Source of the DNA: DATLYB01 sp964502525
Lineage (GTDB): Bacteria > Bacteroidota > Bacteroidia > Chitinophagales > CAIOSU01
Assembly: GCA_964502525.1 (NCBI GenBank)
Contig: CAZCXH010000055.1
Coordinates: forward strand, 1 to 26,771
Reading direction: 5' to 3'
Length of the DNA stretch: 26,771 bases
The translations under genes were made by a program, and so were the position numbers. Within the stretch, counting starts at the first letter, position 1. Every line of letters begins with the position of its first letter. The notes beneath the pieces are model-generated. The model saw only the letters and a program-made list of their open reading frames with translations. It did not search any database and was not told the DNA's origin. This document shows positions 1 to 8,358 of this stretch, piece by piece.

Positions 1-65
1 GTAAAAATATTTTCACGAAAAAGCTTGGTTTTTATGACAGTACCTTGCGATAACCCGGGGTTCAC

Positions 66-87
66 CAGCCGAGAGGCTGTTGCTTTT
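66..87 (+). terminator. Rho-independent terminator of a gene left of the window
   Basis: A 5-bp stem (CAGCC/GGCTG, 66-70 and 75-79) with a GAGA loop is followed by TTGC and a run of six T. The T run lies on the plus-strand side, so it would end a plus-strand transcript entering from the left, convergent with the minus-strand hydrolase that stops at 103. The stem is short, so this is moderate evidence. Confidence 0.45.
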
Positions 88-102
88 TTGTCAATCAGGT
101 AT

Positions 103-3100
103 TTATAGTATCGTTACTCTTTTCGTCAGCTTTTCATTCGTCTTTTTATTCATCACCTCGATGAGGTAGATGCCTTTGTCAAAACGGGTCGCGTCAATAT
201 TATATTCTTCGGTAAACGTTGTAGTATGCACTTTCTGTCCTATTTCATTGAGCATCGTCAGTTCATAATGATCCGGCATGCTCATGTAAACATTAATCAC
301 TTCCGATGCGGGATTTGGATAAATGAGCGCGCTCATCCGGCTGCTGCTTGCCGGCTTTGTCACCTCCGGCACGCCCGTATAGTTCTTGTTGTAAACCGGC
401 AGCGACACGCTCGTGGGATATTCCGGAGAATGTGCGATGCGCTGCACTGCGACTCTCGGTTCCATCACTACGCCATTAAAGATGTAGGTCTGCCCGTCAA
501 CCGGCTGCCTGCGGAAGAAATCGCCCTCTTCAATCGGCAGGTTGGGATTCACCTGGTAGCGGGTGTGATTGCTGCTGCTGATGAGCACCTTCAGTTTATG
601 CCCGATGCCCCATGTGTAGCCAATCGGCATGCACCGGAAGTGATATTCGTAAATCTTGCCGATGTCAATATTGGTGAACGGGATATTATCAATGGCTCTC
701 GTTTCCAGCCCGTCTGCTTCGGCAAGGGCTTTGGCATAATCGCGCGCCCTTGCATTCACGCAGCCTTCCACCACGAAAAACTGCCTGCCGTCAGGATACA
801 CATCGAGGAAACGGACGAAGAAGTCCGTGTCGGTTGGTCCATCCACTTCGCCACCCGGATTTGACATGGCATACAGCTTTACTTCCGGAAACCCGATTAC
901 GCACAGCGTATCGGCAAGAACGTCTGTTTCAAATGCCACCACGCCATGACGGTCCATTGTTCTATGGCGCCACCGGGGGTCTGCGAGATTAATTTGCCCC
1001 TGGCTCTTTTGATTCTGCACAACGGTGCTCTTATAGCCATCCGGCAGGTCAACAATCATGTTGGCGCCTCCGAGCGTGTACACCTGGTCATTAGGGTCGT
1101 GGATATAAACGGTATATCCTTCGTCCTGCGAGGGTGAGTTGTAGTCCATCCTTCCGTTTTGATGCAGGAACATATCCGTCCAGCGAATATTGTTTACGAT
1201 GGGGAATGTATCGGAGTTAAACCAATAGTTGCCTGTTGAATCATTTGCCGGAACACCGTCATCAATGGGACCGATAACGTAAAACCGCACGTTGGCAATC
1301 GCGTTGAAGTCAACTGAATCAACAAGGGCATTGAGACTCTGTCCTTGCAATTGGGGCACCATGGGAACACCCAGGGGAGGAACGTTGATGGGGAGGCTTG
1401 TAACGATCCCGATCACATTAATTTCAATTTTCAGGCTGTCTAAGCCACCGGTGCCGTTAATGAAATTGAGCAGCGTGTTGAAAGGGATTTTATAATCTTC
1501 ACTCGGAACGCGCACCTTCACTGTTCCTCCGGCAAGCGACTGCCACACGCGGCTGGCAGGCAGTTTCACTTTCGGAACACCGGTATTGGCATAGTCATTA
1601 TAGTTTAAGGTGTAGCGGAACCACCCCACGACTTCTGATTGCAGAACCTCTTCAATAACTAAATTCTTAAGGTTGCCGAAATTAAATCCAAGGATATCAG
1701 TCACGTTTTCCTTGTAGAGCATATCACCGGTTTTCTCACTGCCAACAGTTTGGTGCGCCCACGGGCCGATGACTAATTTTTGCAGAGCAGCATTTTTGGA
1801 GCTGATGTTTTCCTTCATCAATCTCCATGTTTCAATCTGCCCGTCAGTGAAGATGTCCCACCATCCGGTGAGGTGATAGCAGGGGACATCCATGTTGGTG
1901 TAACGACTGTAATTGAGATTCGGACGCGGAGTGAAGCCGAATCCGGGAATTCCGGCAGTGTCGCTGTCGGGAACGTCAACCGCCACTCCACTTACAATCT
2001 TGGCTTTCGTTACTGATTCCCCGTTTTCATCAACATTGGCATGGCTTGCATCCATCTGGCTTCTGCCTTTTGAGTTGGGGTAATATCCCGGTAACTCCAA
2101 CACGCCATCATCGTTTCTGTAGCGCATTCTCACGAAATGGTCTGTGGCAAGCGTAGAAGCGTCAAACTTATTGGGTTGATACGTCCTGGTTCTGTTGTTA
2201 ACCGTTACCTCTTTCGGCAGGTCATAATCCGTGGAAGTATGAATGTTGTTTTGCCTGTCGTGGTCAACATCAATCAGGTCATCTTCCGTGTCAAACATCT
2301 GCCCTTTCAGCCAGCCGGTCACGATTCGTTCACGGAATACTCCGTTCTGATAACCGGTGTAGCGATAGTGTTCATTAGTGGCGACAATGGGCATGAGCGC
2401 TTTCAGCCCAGGCCCCATAGGATCAATCTTGTGAGCGCCCGCAGCCTGATACTGGGTATTGCCTAATGCTGAGGCGCCAAACATTCCCATGCTTCCGTTA
2501 CACACCTTGAAGGTATCTTTCACGCCATCACCGTCAACATCATACAGGCGAATAACATCGTTTACCAGGTACTGAATGGAGTTATACCCATCTTCATGCC
2601 GGTTGCCGTTTTTCGGGTCTTCCATTTCCGTATAATCAAGAATATGCTTGATGAAGTTGTGATAGGCATTTTTGTTCCAACTGTCGCTCATCATCGGAAA
2701 ATAAACGCCTTCCGAACTGTAGCGTCCGCGCATATCCTGCAGTGCATAACCGGTACCGAAAAGACTGAAAATTCTTCCCGCCACATCCTCGCGCTTGTCA
2801 TACGGAGTGCGGGTAAATACCATCGGCATGGAATAAGGATAGGGGTTGGGTTGCCCGTTCAGCGTGTCATAGTAGAAAACCTGCACGCCTTTCTGCACCA
2901 CCGTTATTCTTTCACCGGCAATTCCCGGAATGCCAATGTCGGGAAGCACTATCGTCAGGCTGTCCTGCAGTTCCGGCAAGGTGATGTCGGTCATCAGTTT
3001 GACTCCATCGGGCATCTCAATCGGGATAACGTATCTGGTGGAAAATTCATCAATCATATCAAGGTTGCCGTTGATCTTCACGTTGCCCGGGTCAACGATT

Positions 3101-3177
3101 GCACCGGGTATTTGAGCGAATATATTTTGAAGTCCAAACAACAATGTTGCACAGAAAAGGGAGGCAATGTTTTTCAT
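103..3177 (-). CDS. Secreted CocE/NonD (X-Pro dipeptidyl-peptidase S15) family hydrolase with T9SS type A sorting domain
   Basis: The 1024-residue product starts with a signal peptide (MKNIASLFCATLLFGLQNIFAQ). An alpha/beta hydrolase core of the S15/CocE family follows. The nucleophile elbow GMFGASALG gives Ser236, GWWDIF gives Asp441 and GPWAHQ gives His475, so the expected Ser-Asp-His triad is complete. A jelly-roll C-terminal domain of the CocE type follows at about 680-920. The last 75 residues (IYPNPASEVINVY to KRVTIL) are a type A sorting domain, so the enzyme should be exported to the periplasm, moved through T9SS and anchored or released. Relatives hydrolyse N-acylated dipeptides or small esters; the substrate here is unknown. 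A Ca-site-like insert (DVDGDGVKD, about 213-221) lies just before the nucleophile elbow, where relatives are short. The gene appears monocistronic. Confidence 0.9.
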   Translation of the reverse strand: MKNIASLFCATLLFGLQNIFAQIPGAIVDPGNVKINGNLDMIDEFSTRYVIPIEMPDGVKLMTDITLPELQDSLTIVLPDIGIPGIAGERITVVQKGVQVFYYDTLNGQPNPYPYSMPMVFTRTPYDKREDVAGRIFSLFGTGYALQDMRGRYSSEGVYFPMMSDSWNKNAYHNFIKHILDYTEMEDPKNGNRHEDGYNSIQYLVNDVIRLYDVDGDGVKDTFKVCNGSMGMFGASALGNTQYQAAGAHKIDPMGPGLKALMPIVATNEHYRYTGYQNGVFRERIVTGWLKGQMFDTEDDLIDVDHDRQNNIHTSTDYDLPKEVTVNNRTRTYQPNKFDASTLATDHFVRMRYRNDDGVLELPGYYPNSKGRSQMDASHANVDENGESVTKAKIVSGVAVDVPDSDTAGIPGFGFTPRPNLNYSRYTNMDVPCYHLTGWWDIFTDGQIETWRLMKENISSKNAALQKLVIGPWAHQTVGSEKTGDMLYKENVTDILGFNFGNLKNLVIEEVLQSEVVGWFRYTLNYNDYANTGVPKVKLPASRVWQSLAGGTVKVRVPSEDYKIPFNTLLNFINGTGGLDSLKIEINVIGIVTSLPINVPPLGVPMVPQLQGQSLNALVDSVDFNAIANVRFYVIGPIDDGVPANDSTGNYWFNSDTFPIVNNIRWTDMFLHQNGRMDYNSPSQDEGYTVYIHDPNDQVYTLGGANMIVDLPDGYKSTVVQNQKSQGQINLADPRWRHRTMDRHGVVAFETDVLADTLCVIGFPEVKLYAMSNPGGEVDGPTDTDFFVRFLDVYPDGRQFFVVEGCVNARARDYAKALAEADGLETRAIDNIPFTNIDIGKIYEYHFRCMPIGYTWGIGHKLKVLISSSNHTRYQVNPNLPIEEGDFFRRQPVDGQTYIFNGVVMEPRVAVQRIAHSPEYPTSVSLPVYNKNYTGVPEVTKPASSSRMSALIYPNPASEVINVYMSMPDHYELTMLNEIGQKVHTTTFTEEYNIDATRFDKGIYLIEVMNKKTNEKLTKRVTIL

Positions 3178-3222
3178 AAGAGGTATTGATTACGGTTAAA
3201 AAGACGAATCACTTGTTTAATT

Positions 3223-3248
3223 AAAAAAGGTTGTCAGGACAACCTGAC
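3223..3248 (-). promoter_or_regulatory. Two mutually exclusive hairpins in the leader of the S15 hydrolase; one is terminator-like
   Basis: On the minus strand, AGGTTGTC-CT-GACAACCT (plus 3228-3245, 8 bp, perfect) runs straight into six T, the shape of an intrinsic terminator. The same bases can instead form GTCAGG-TTGT-CCTGAC (plus 3233-3248, 6 bp), which would break the terminator stem. The site is about 50 bp before the hydrolase start and about 280 bp after the antiporter stop. It may simply terminate antiporter transcription, or it may be an attenuator for the hydrolase. The structure is seen directly; the role is inferred. Confidence 0.45.
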
Positions 3249-3396
3249 TTAAAGATAACAAGAAATCATAAAGAGCGGATGCCGGCAGGTGCAACTAAAA
3301 ACGGTTTATTATTTACTTTTTAAAACGAGTTGTTTGAAGCGGATAAAACTATTTATCGCTGATGTTTGTAAGAAAGAATCTGCCAAAAAATTTTTA

Positions 3397-3499
3397 GGTT
3401 ATACCGAAACAACTCAGGTTTTCGAACAATTGAAGTGTAGAATGTTCGGTATTAACCAAGAGTACGTCTCTTTCCTCCGGAAATTCGACTACTCTTGGT
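3397..3499. repeat. Two adjoining inverted repeats between the antiporter and hydrolase genes
   Basis: One pair is GGTTATACCGAA (3397-3408) against TTCGGTATTAACC (3445-3457), 12 bp with a one-base bulge. The second is ACCAAGAGTA (3455-3464) against TACTCTTGGT (3490-3499), 10 bp and perfect. The two structures share ACC at 3455-3457. They lie just after the antiporter stop and could be part of its mRNA 3' end or a decayed mobile-element end. A 74-codon GTG-start reading frame (3289-3513) runs through them, but I see no sign that it is a gene. Confidence 0.4.
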
Positions 3500-3523
3500 A
3501 TAAATTAATATGATTTAGTTCCG

Positions 3524-5476
3524 CTAATCCATTGCCTGAGCAAACCTGCTCACTTTTGATATTTCCTCCGGCAAGCCAATTACAATCAACACATCGTTTA
3601 CCACCAAAACTGTCGAAGCTGGCGGATTATGAATGGGTGTTCGCTCCCGCTGAATGGCGATAACCGTCACTCCGAATTTTTTGCGCAGGTCTATTTCCTC
3701 AAGGGAGCGGCCAACCCATTTTGAGCGTTCGGGTATTTTTAATCTCACCACATTTAAAACGGAAAGGAAAGGCATTATATCCGGCTCATAGTTTCCGGAT
3801 GCCTTCCTTCTCAGCATCTCATAATTTTCCCGCCTGATCTCATCAACAAATTTGTCAATGTCTTCATCCGGAACGAGATAATATTTCATCACGCGCATGA
3901 AAATCTCAATGGAGGTTTCAAACTCCTCCGGTATCACTTCATCCGCTCCCAGTTTCCGCAAAATGTCAATCTCGTGCATGAAGCGTGTTCTCGCCAGCAG
4001 CCTTACTTTAGGGTTTAACGAACGCACGGAAAAAACAATCATCTCCGTAGCAACAGGGTCGTGAATGGCAACCACCACGATGCGCGCATGTTCCACATTG
4101 GCATGATGCAGCACATCATGGTTGGATGCGTCACCGTAAATGAAACTTTCACGCTTTAGTTTTTCCTTCCGGTAAGTTTCAGGATTGAAATCAATGATTA
4201 CATAGGGAATCTTTGCCTCCTTGGCTGCGCGGGCTACATTTCTGCCGTTCATGCCGTAACCGACTATAATCACATGGTCTGAAAGATTAACGTGGTCGCG
4301 TTCGGTTTTCATCACTGCTGCCTGCTCCGTAACAGGAGGCGTAAGCTTCGCAGAAATCCTGGGTGCAGCCTTGATGATAAATGGCGACAATCCCATTGAA
4401 ATAACAGATACCGAGAGGAACATTTGATAGAGGTCGTCACTCAGCAAGCCGCTCCCCTGTCCTGCAAGGACAAACGCGAACTCGCCCACCTGGCAAAGCG
4501 CCAGGGCAGTCATTAAAATTGACCTTCTGGGCAACCGAAGAATGACGCCAACAAGCAACACTATGAAGATTTTCGCCAGCATCACGCAGACCGTCAGGCT
4601 GATCACCTGAATCGGATTTTTCAGCAGAAAGCTCAGATCCAGCAACATTCCTACCGAGATGAAAAAGATACTGGTAAATATCTTTTTTAACGGAAGGATA
4701 TTGGTTATCGCCTCGAGGCTGTATTCAGATTCGGAAATCACCAGCCCCGCCAGAAATGCTCCCAGCGCGAGCGACAGCCCCACCTCATAGGTAATAAAAG
4801 CGGTGACGAAGCAAACTACGATAATAAAAAGCAGGAACAACTCCCGGTTTCGGGTATGCACCACTTTGGTAATGATTCTTGGAACAAGCTTCCGGGAGGC
4901 AAACAGCAAAAACGTAACAACCAGAATTCCCACCACCAGAAAAAAAAGATCTTTCGAAGCAAATTCTTTCCCCGACATCCAGGGCAAAACGAGCATTAAA
5001 GGCACGATGGCTATGTCCTGAAAGATCAATATTGATACGGACACCTTGCCATGAAAGGACTCAAGCTGGTTTTGCTCCTGATAGAGTTGGAGAACTATGG
5101 CAGTGCTGCTGAGGCAAAACAGGAATCCAAGGAAAAGCGCCTGATTCCAGGGGATGCCAAACAGAAAAGCAAGCCCAAAGAATGCGAGTATCGTTAAAAC
5201 CATCTGCGTAGTGCCGCCCAAAAGGACATATCGCTGGGAGCTTATCAGTTTTTCCAGAGAAAACTCTATTCCGATAGTGAATAACAGCAGCAAAACGCCC
5301 ACCTCGGCAAGGTATTCCACCTGTTCATGGTCATTAACCAGCCCTAAGGCATGAGGTCCTGCCAGCATTCCCGCAACCAGAAAGGCGACTATAGTCGGAA
5401 TCCTGAGCTTCAGGCAGATGTAAAGAACAACGGCTGCAAGAGCCAGCACAACGATTATATCAGTCAGGAAACCCAT
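3524..5476 (-). CDS. CPA2-family monovalent cation:proton antiporter with TrkA-N and TrkA-C (RCK) domains
   Basis: The 650-residue product has an N-terminal Na+/H+ exchanger domain (about 1-375) of some 12 hydrophobic segments. It carries the family patterns FTIGIEFSLEKL and FQDIAIVPLML (about 152-162) and the unwound-helix region ALGAFLAGLVISESEY. A RCK/TrkA-N Rossmann domain starts at about 400 (HVIIVGYGMNGRNVARAA) and binds NAD(H) or a related nucleotide. A TrkA-C domain covers about 565-650. The arrangement matches KefB/KefC/YbaL and larger Bacteroidota homologues, which exchange K+ or Na+ for H+ across the inner membrane under nucleotide control. The gene stands alone and is transcribed divergently from the polysaccharide module. 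The ion specificity cannot be read from sequence. Confidence 0.92.
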   Translation of the reverse strand: MGFLTDIIVVLALAAVVLYICLKLRIPTIVAFLVAGMLAGPHALGLVNDHEQVEYLAEVGVLLLLFTIGIEFSLEKLISSQRYVLLGGTTQMVLTILAFFGLAFLFGIPWNQALFLGFLFCLSSTAIVLQLYQEQNQLESFHGKVSVSILIFQDIAIVPLMLVLPWMSGKEFASKDLFFLVVGILVVTFLLFASRKLVPRIITKVVHTRNRELFLLFIIVVCFVTAFITYEVGLSLALGAFLAGLVISESEYSLEAITNILPLKKIFTSIFFISVGMLLDLSFLLKNPIQVISLTVCVMLAKIFIVLLVGVILRLPRRSILMTALALCQVGEFAFVLAGQGSGLLSDDLYQMFLSVSVISMGLSPFIIKAAPRISAKLTPPVTEQAAVMKTERDHVNLSDHVIIVGYGMNGRNVARAAKEAKIPYVIIDFNPETYRKEKLKRESFIYGDASNHDVLHHANVEHARIVVVAIHDPVATEMIVFSVRSLNPKVRLLARTRFMHEIDILRKLGADEVIPEEFETSIEIFMRVMKYYLVPDEDIDKFVDEIRRENYEMLRRKASGNYEPDIMPFLSVLNVVRLKIPERSKWVGRSLEEIDLRKKFGVTVIAIQRERTPIHNPPASTVLVVNDVLIVIGLPEEISKVSRFAQAMD

Positions 5477-5762
5477 ATCAGCTTAATCAGGAGCAGAAGG
5501 CAAATAACGTAATTTTCGCCTAAACAGAATCCCTCCCCGGCTTCCGGATGGCGAAAACCGGCACCATCAAGCTGAAATGCTTGATATTACTAAGTTTCAA
5601 GGTTATCCTGCAAGTTAAATTTTCCGCGTCTTGCGTAGCAAATTTCCGGTTTACTGATTACATTTATGAGCCATCGGATGATGCTAAAATTTAATACGGA
5701 AGCGAGGATGCGCCCATCTTAATGAAGAGATGAAGCTGGGATTAAAATTTTTAAGAAAAAAC

Positions 5763-5792
5763 TTGACTTAACCAATGGGTTACACTACTTTG
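5763..5792 (+). promoter_or_regulatory. Candidate Bacteroidota-type promoter for the polysaccharide module
   Basis: TTG at 5763-5765 is followed 20 bp later by TACTTTG (5786-5792), close to the -33/-7 consensus TTG-N19-21-TAnnTTTG but one base short in the spacer of the -7 box. It predicts a transcript start near 5799, which would favour the ATG at 5817 over the one at 5775. The rest of the 298-bp gap from 5477 holds no gene that I can support. Confidence 0.35.
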
Positions 5793-5816
5793 CCTGATGA
5801 AAGGGGGATGGATAAT

Positions 5817-6197
5817 ATGAGCGGAAGAAAACAGATTTTAACTATCGAGGATGATGCAGGCGTCAGAATGCTCCTTGAATATCTTCTCAGAAGTTCTTAC
5901 AAAGTCAGAACGCAGAAAGACGGCATAGAAGGCATGTTATGGCTGGAAAACGGCAATACGCCCGACCTGATACTGGTTGACACGGAAATGCCGAGGCTTA
6001 ATGGTTTTGAATTCCTTAAAAACATCAGAAAAAGCGGTTACTTCAGAAATATTCCTGTTGTAATGATGGTTGGCACCGAAAACAGCGAAAATATCATCAC
6101 CTACCTGCACCAGGGCGCCACCGACATCCTCATGAAGCCCTTCAACCCCAAGGATTTGTTTGAAAAGATTGAAAATATAATGGCTAATAAGAACTAA
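5817..6197 (+). CDS. Stand-alone receiver (REC) domain response regulator
   Basis: A single CheY-like domain of 126 residues from the ATG at 5817; an in-frame ATG at 5775 would add 14 residues. I prefer 5817 because GAGG-like purines lie before it and a candidate -7 box lies upstream of it. The acidic pair (Asp12, Asp13), the phosphoacceptor (Asp55 in LILVDTEMP) and the Lys107-Pro motif are present, so phosphorylation is plausible. The switch Ser/Thr is replaced by Val85 (VVMMVGTEN). There is no output domain. Its stop is 3 bp from the start of the receiver-sugar transferase fusion, so the two are almost surely co-translated. A role in controlling polysaccharide initiation is inferred from this position. 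Confidence 0.88.
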   Translation: MSGRKQILTIEDDAGVRMLLEYLLRSSYKVRTQKDGIEGMLWLENGNTPDLILVDTEMPRLNGFEFLKNIRKSGYFRNIPVVMMVGTENSENIITYLHQGATDILMKPFNPKDLFEKIENIMANKN

Positions 6198-6200
6198 GAG

Positions 6201-7346
6201 ATGTTGAAAGCAGAGGTAAATAAGAATGAGGCTCTCCAGGCAAAAGCAAACAGCACAGCTTACAAGTTTCAGTTAATTAACAAAAATGACGGGCTGCGGC
6301 TGCTTATCGTGGGTTACGGAGGAAGGGATGCCGCCCAGGAACTGGCTGACCGCAACTATAAACACCTCCAAACGGATTCTGTTGCTGATGCATTGTTTTT
6401 CCTTGATAAAACAGCGGCATATCCCAATGAACTTCCAACAGCCATCATCTGCGATCTGCAACTGGCAGACGGCAGCGCCTTCGATTTATACAAGCAGATT
6501 CAGGGCAATTACTTTCTGAGCATTCTTCCGTTCATCATTACAGCCGACAGCAGCGATGCGGAAATGATGCTGAAAGCGCGGGACATGGGCATTGATGACT
6601 TCTACACAACCCCCATTAATCCTGACGATCTCCATACACGGATCGCCTTTCTGAAACAATTCAAAAAGGAAAAAAGAAAATTCAATTTCTCCCATGAGAT
6701 GGTATTTGATAACCAGATTTCATTGCTGAAACGGGCATTGGATATTGTCATCTCCGCTGGCGCGCTGCTGGCCATGAGTCCGATTTTATTGCTGGTGGCA
6801 ATAATCATTAAATTGGAATCAAGAGGTTCTGTGGTATATGTTTCAAAGCGCGTAGGAACCGGTTACAATATTTTCAACCTTTATAAATTCCGCTCAATGA
6901 GGCAGGGATCTGATGCGGAGCTCAAGAACCTTGCCCACCTGAACCAGTATAAAGATCAGAACGGCAACAAAGCCGGTGACATGAAATTCTTCAAGCTGGA
7001 CAATGATCCGCGCGTGACGCTGTTTGGAAAGTTTTTAAGGGCAAGCAGCATTGATGAGATTCCGCAACTGCTGAATGTCATCAAAGGCGACATGTCAATA
7101 GTTGGAAACCGTCCGCTGCCGCTTTATGAAGCCGAACAACTCACAAGAGATGTTTGGGCAAAAAGATTCCTCGCTCCCGCTGGTCTCACCGGGCTATGGC
7201 AGGTATCCCGCAGGGGGTCTGAAGAAATGTCGGTTTCGGAAAGGGTGATTCTTGACAATACTTATGCCGACAACCATTCACTCTGGCTTGACATTAAAAT
7301 CATACTTAAAACCTTCCCTGCTCTCGTTTCAAAAATCCATAGTTGA
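6201..7346 (+). CDS. Degenerate receiver domain fused to a polyprenyl-phosphate sugar-1-phosphate transferase
   Basis: The 381-residue protein has a receiver-like N-terminal domain (about 30-155) and a bacterial sugar transferase domain (about 173-381). The receiver keeps Asp85 (IICDLQLADG) and Thr114, but the acidic pair is replaced by Gly/Tyr (LLIVGYGG) and the conserved Lys by Thr137 (FYTTPIN), so normal phosphorylation is doubtful. The transferase has one hydrophobic anchor (KRALDIVISAGALLAMSP), the KFRSM motif, then SSIDEIPQLLNVIKGDMSIVG with NRPLP. Family members such as WbaP, PssY and PglC move a sugar phosphate from a UDP-sugar to undecaprenyl phosphate at the inner membrane, the first step of glycan assembly. 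It lies between a stand-alone receiver and two GT2 enzymes that would extend the glycan. The donor sugar is unknown. Confidence 0.9.
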   Translation: MLKAEVNKNEALQAKANSTAYKFQLINKNDGLRLLIVGYGGRDAAQELADRNYKHLQTDSVADALFFLDKTAAYPNELPTAIICDLQLADGSAFDLYKQIQGNYFLSILPFIITADSSDAEMMLKARDMGIDDFYTTPINPDDLHTRIAFLKQFKKEKRKFNFSHEMVFDNQISLLKRALDIVISAGALLAMSPILLLVAIIIKLESRGSVVYVSKRVGTGYNIFNLYKFRSMRQGSDAELKNLAHLNQYKDQNGNKAGDMKFFKLDNDPRVTLFGKFLRASSIDEIPQLLNVIKGDMSIVGNRPLPLYEAEQLTRDVWAKRFLAPAGLTGLWQVSRRGSEEMSVSERVILDNTYADNHSLWLDIKIILKTFPALVSKIHS

Positions 7347-7431
7347 TTTTTGATTTTCTGTCCATCTGCGGTTTGTGTAGTTGTATTCATGCTTTGTCCA
7401 AGCAAGATAAAAATACGTACTAAGAATAATT

Positions 7432-8358
7432 ATGAAGAAAAACGCGCTTGTTTCAATAATCACCGTTAATTACAATCAGGCAGACGTTACATGCCAGATG
7501 ATCGGGTCGCTGAAAAAGCTGGCTTATCCGAATATCGAGGTGATAGTGGTTGACAATGGATCCAAAGAGGATCCGACAGATAAGGTCAGGAATCTGATGC
7601 CTTCCGCCAAAATCATTGTCAGCAAGCAAAACCTCGGCTTTGCAGGAGGCAACAACCTCGGCATCGTAGTCTCAAAAGGCGAATACCTTTTCTTTGTTAA
7701 CAATGACACCGAGCTGACTCCGGGCATCATCGAAAACCTGCTTATCGCGTTTGAGAAGAATGAAAAACTCGGAGCCGCAAGCCCCAAGATCTATTATTAT
7801 GACCAGCCGAAAATGATTCAATATGCCGGTTATACCCCTATAAATCCCTGCACCGCCCGCAACAGCACCATCGGACAATATGAAATTGACAATGGGCAAT
7901 ACAACCTGCCCCACCCTACCCCATACGCGCACGGAGCCGCCATGATGGTGAGCCGCGAAGCCGTCAACAAAGCAGGAATGATGCCTGAATGCTTCTTTCT
8001 CTATTACGAGGAGTTGGATTGGTGCGAGAAAATCCGGAAAGCAGGATTTGAAATTTACTACCAGCCCGCAGCGACCATCTATCACAAGGAATCGGTTTCC
8101 GTTGGCAAGCTGAGTTCAATGAAAACTTATTACCTCACCCGCAACAGGATTCTGTTCATGCGCAGAAATGCGAGCGCATTCAGCCTGGTGCTGTTCACTT
8201 TCTTTCTTATGGCTGTAACCATCCCGAGAAACATTTTCATGTATTGCGTCAAAGGGGAATTTAACCAGGTACGTTCATTTGCAAGAGGCGTTTTGTGGAA
8301 TTTGTTCAACAAAAGCAGCAGTGATTCCGTAATGCAGAATGTAAATGCTGGCGCTTAA
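7432..8358 (+). CDS. GT2 family glycosyltransferase (rhamnosyltransferase-like)
   Basis: The 308-residue product has a GT-A fold start (VSIITVNYNQ), a nucleotide-binding VVDNGS, and the metal-binding FFVNNDTEL (Asp92). The acceptor-side motif ELDWCEKIRKAGF and a late histidine (TIYHKES) follow. This pattern is typical of WcaA/GT2 enzymes that add single sugars to lipid-linked glycans. A hydrophobic stretch near residues 248-268 (FSLVLFTFFLMAVTIP) suggests membrane association. It starts 85 bp after the sugar transferase and overlaps the next gene by 14 bp, so both GT2 genes are probably translationally coupled. Confidence 0.92.
   Translation: MKKNALVSIITVNYNQADVTCQMIGSLKKLAYPNIEVIVVDNGSKEDPTDKVRNLMPSAKIIVSKQNLGFAGGNNLGIVVSKGEYLFFVNNDTELTPGIIENLLIAFEKNEKLGAASPKIYYYDQPKMIQYAGYTPINPCTARNSTIGQYEIDNGQYNLPHPTPYAHGAAMMVSREAVNKAGMMPECFFLYYEELDWCEKIRKAGFEIYYQPAATIYHKESVSVGKLSSMKTYYLTRNRILFMRRNASAFSLVLFTFFLMAVTIPRNIFMYCVKGEFNQVRSFARGVLWNLFNKSSSDSVMQNVNAGA

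Noticed and set aside
226..864. 212-codon plus-strand frame opposite the hydrolase
   Set aside because: It is a shadow of the hydrolase coding strand. The minus frame has full domain homology, a signal peptide and a sorting domain.
3289..3513. 74-codon GTG-start reading frame between the antiporter and hydrolase
   Set aside because: It has no recognisable domain or ribosome-binding site, and two inverted repeats cover its 3' half.
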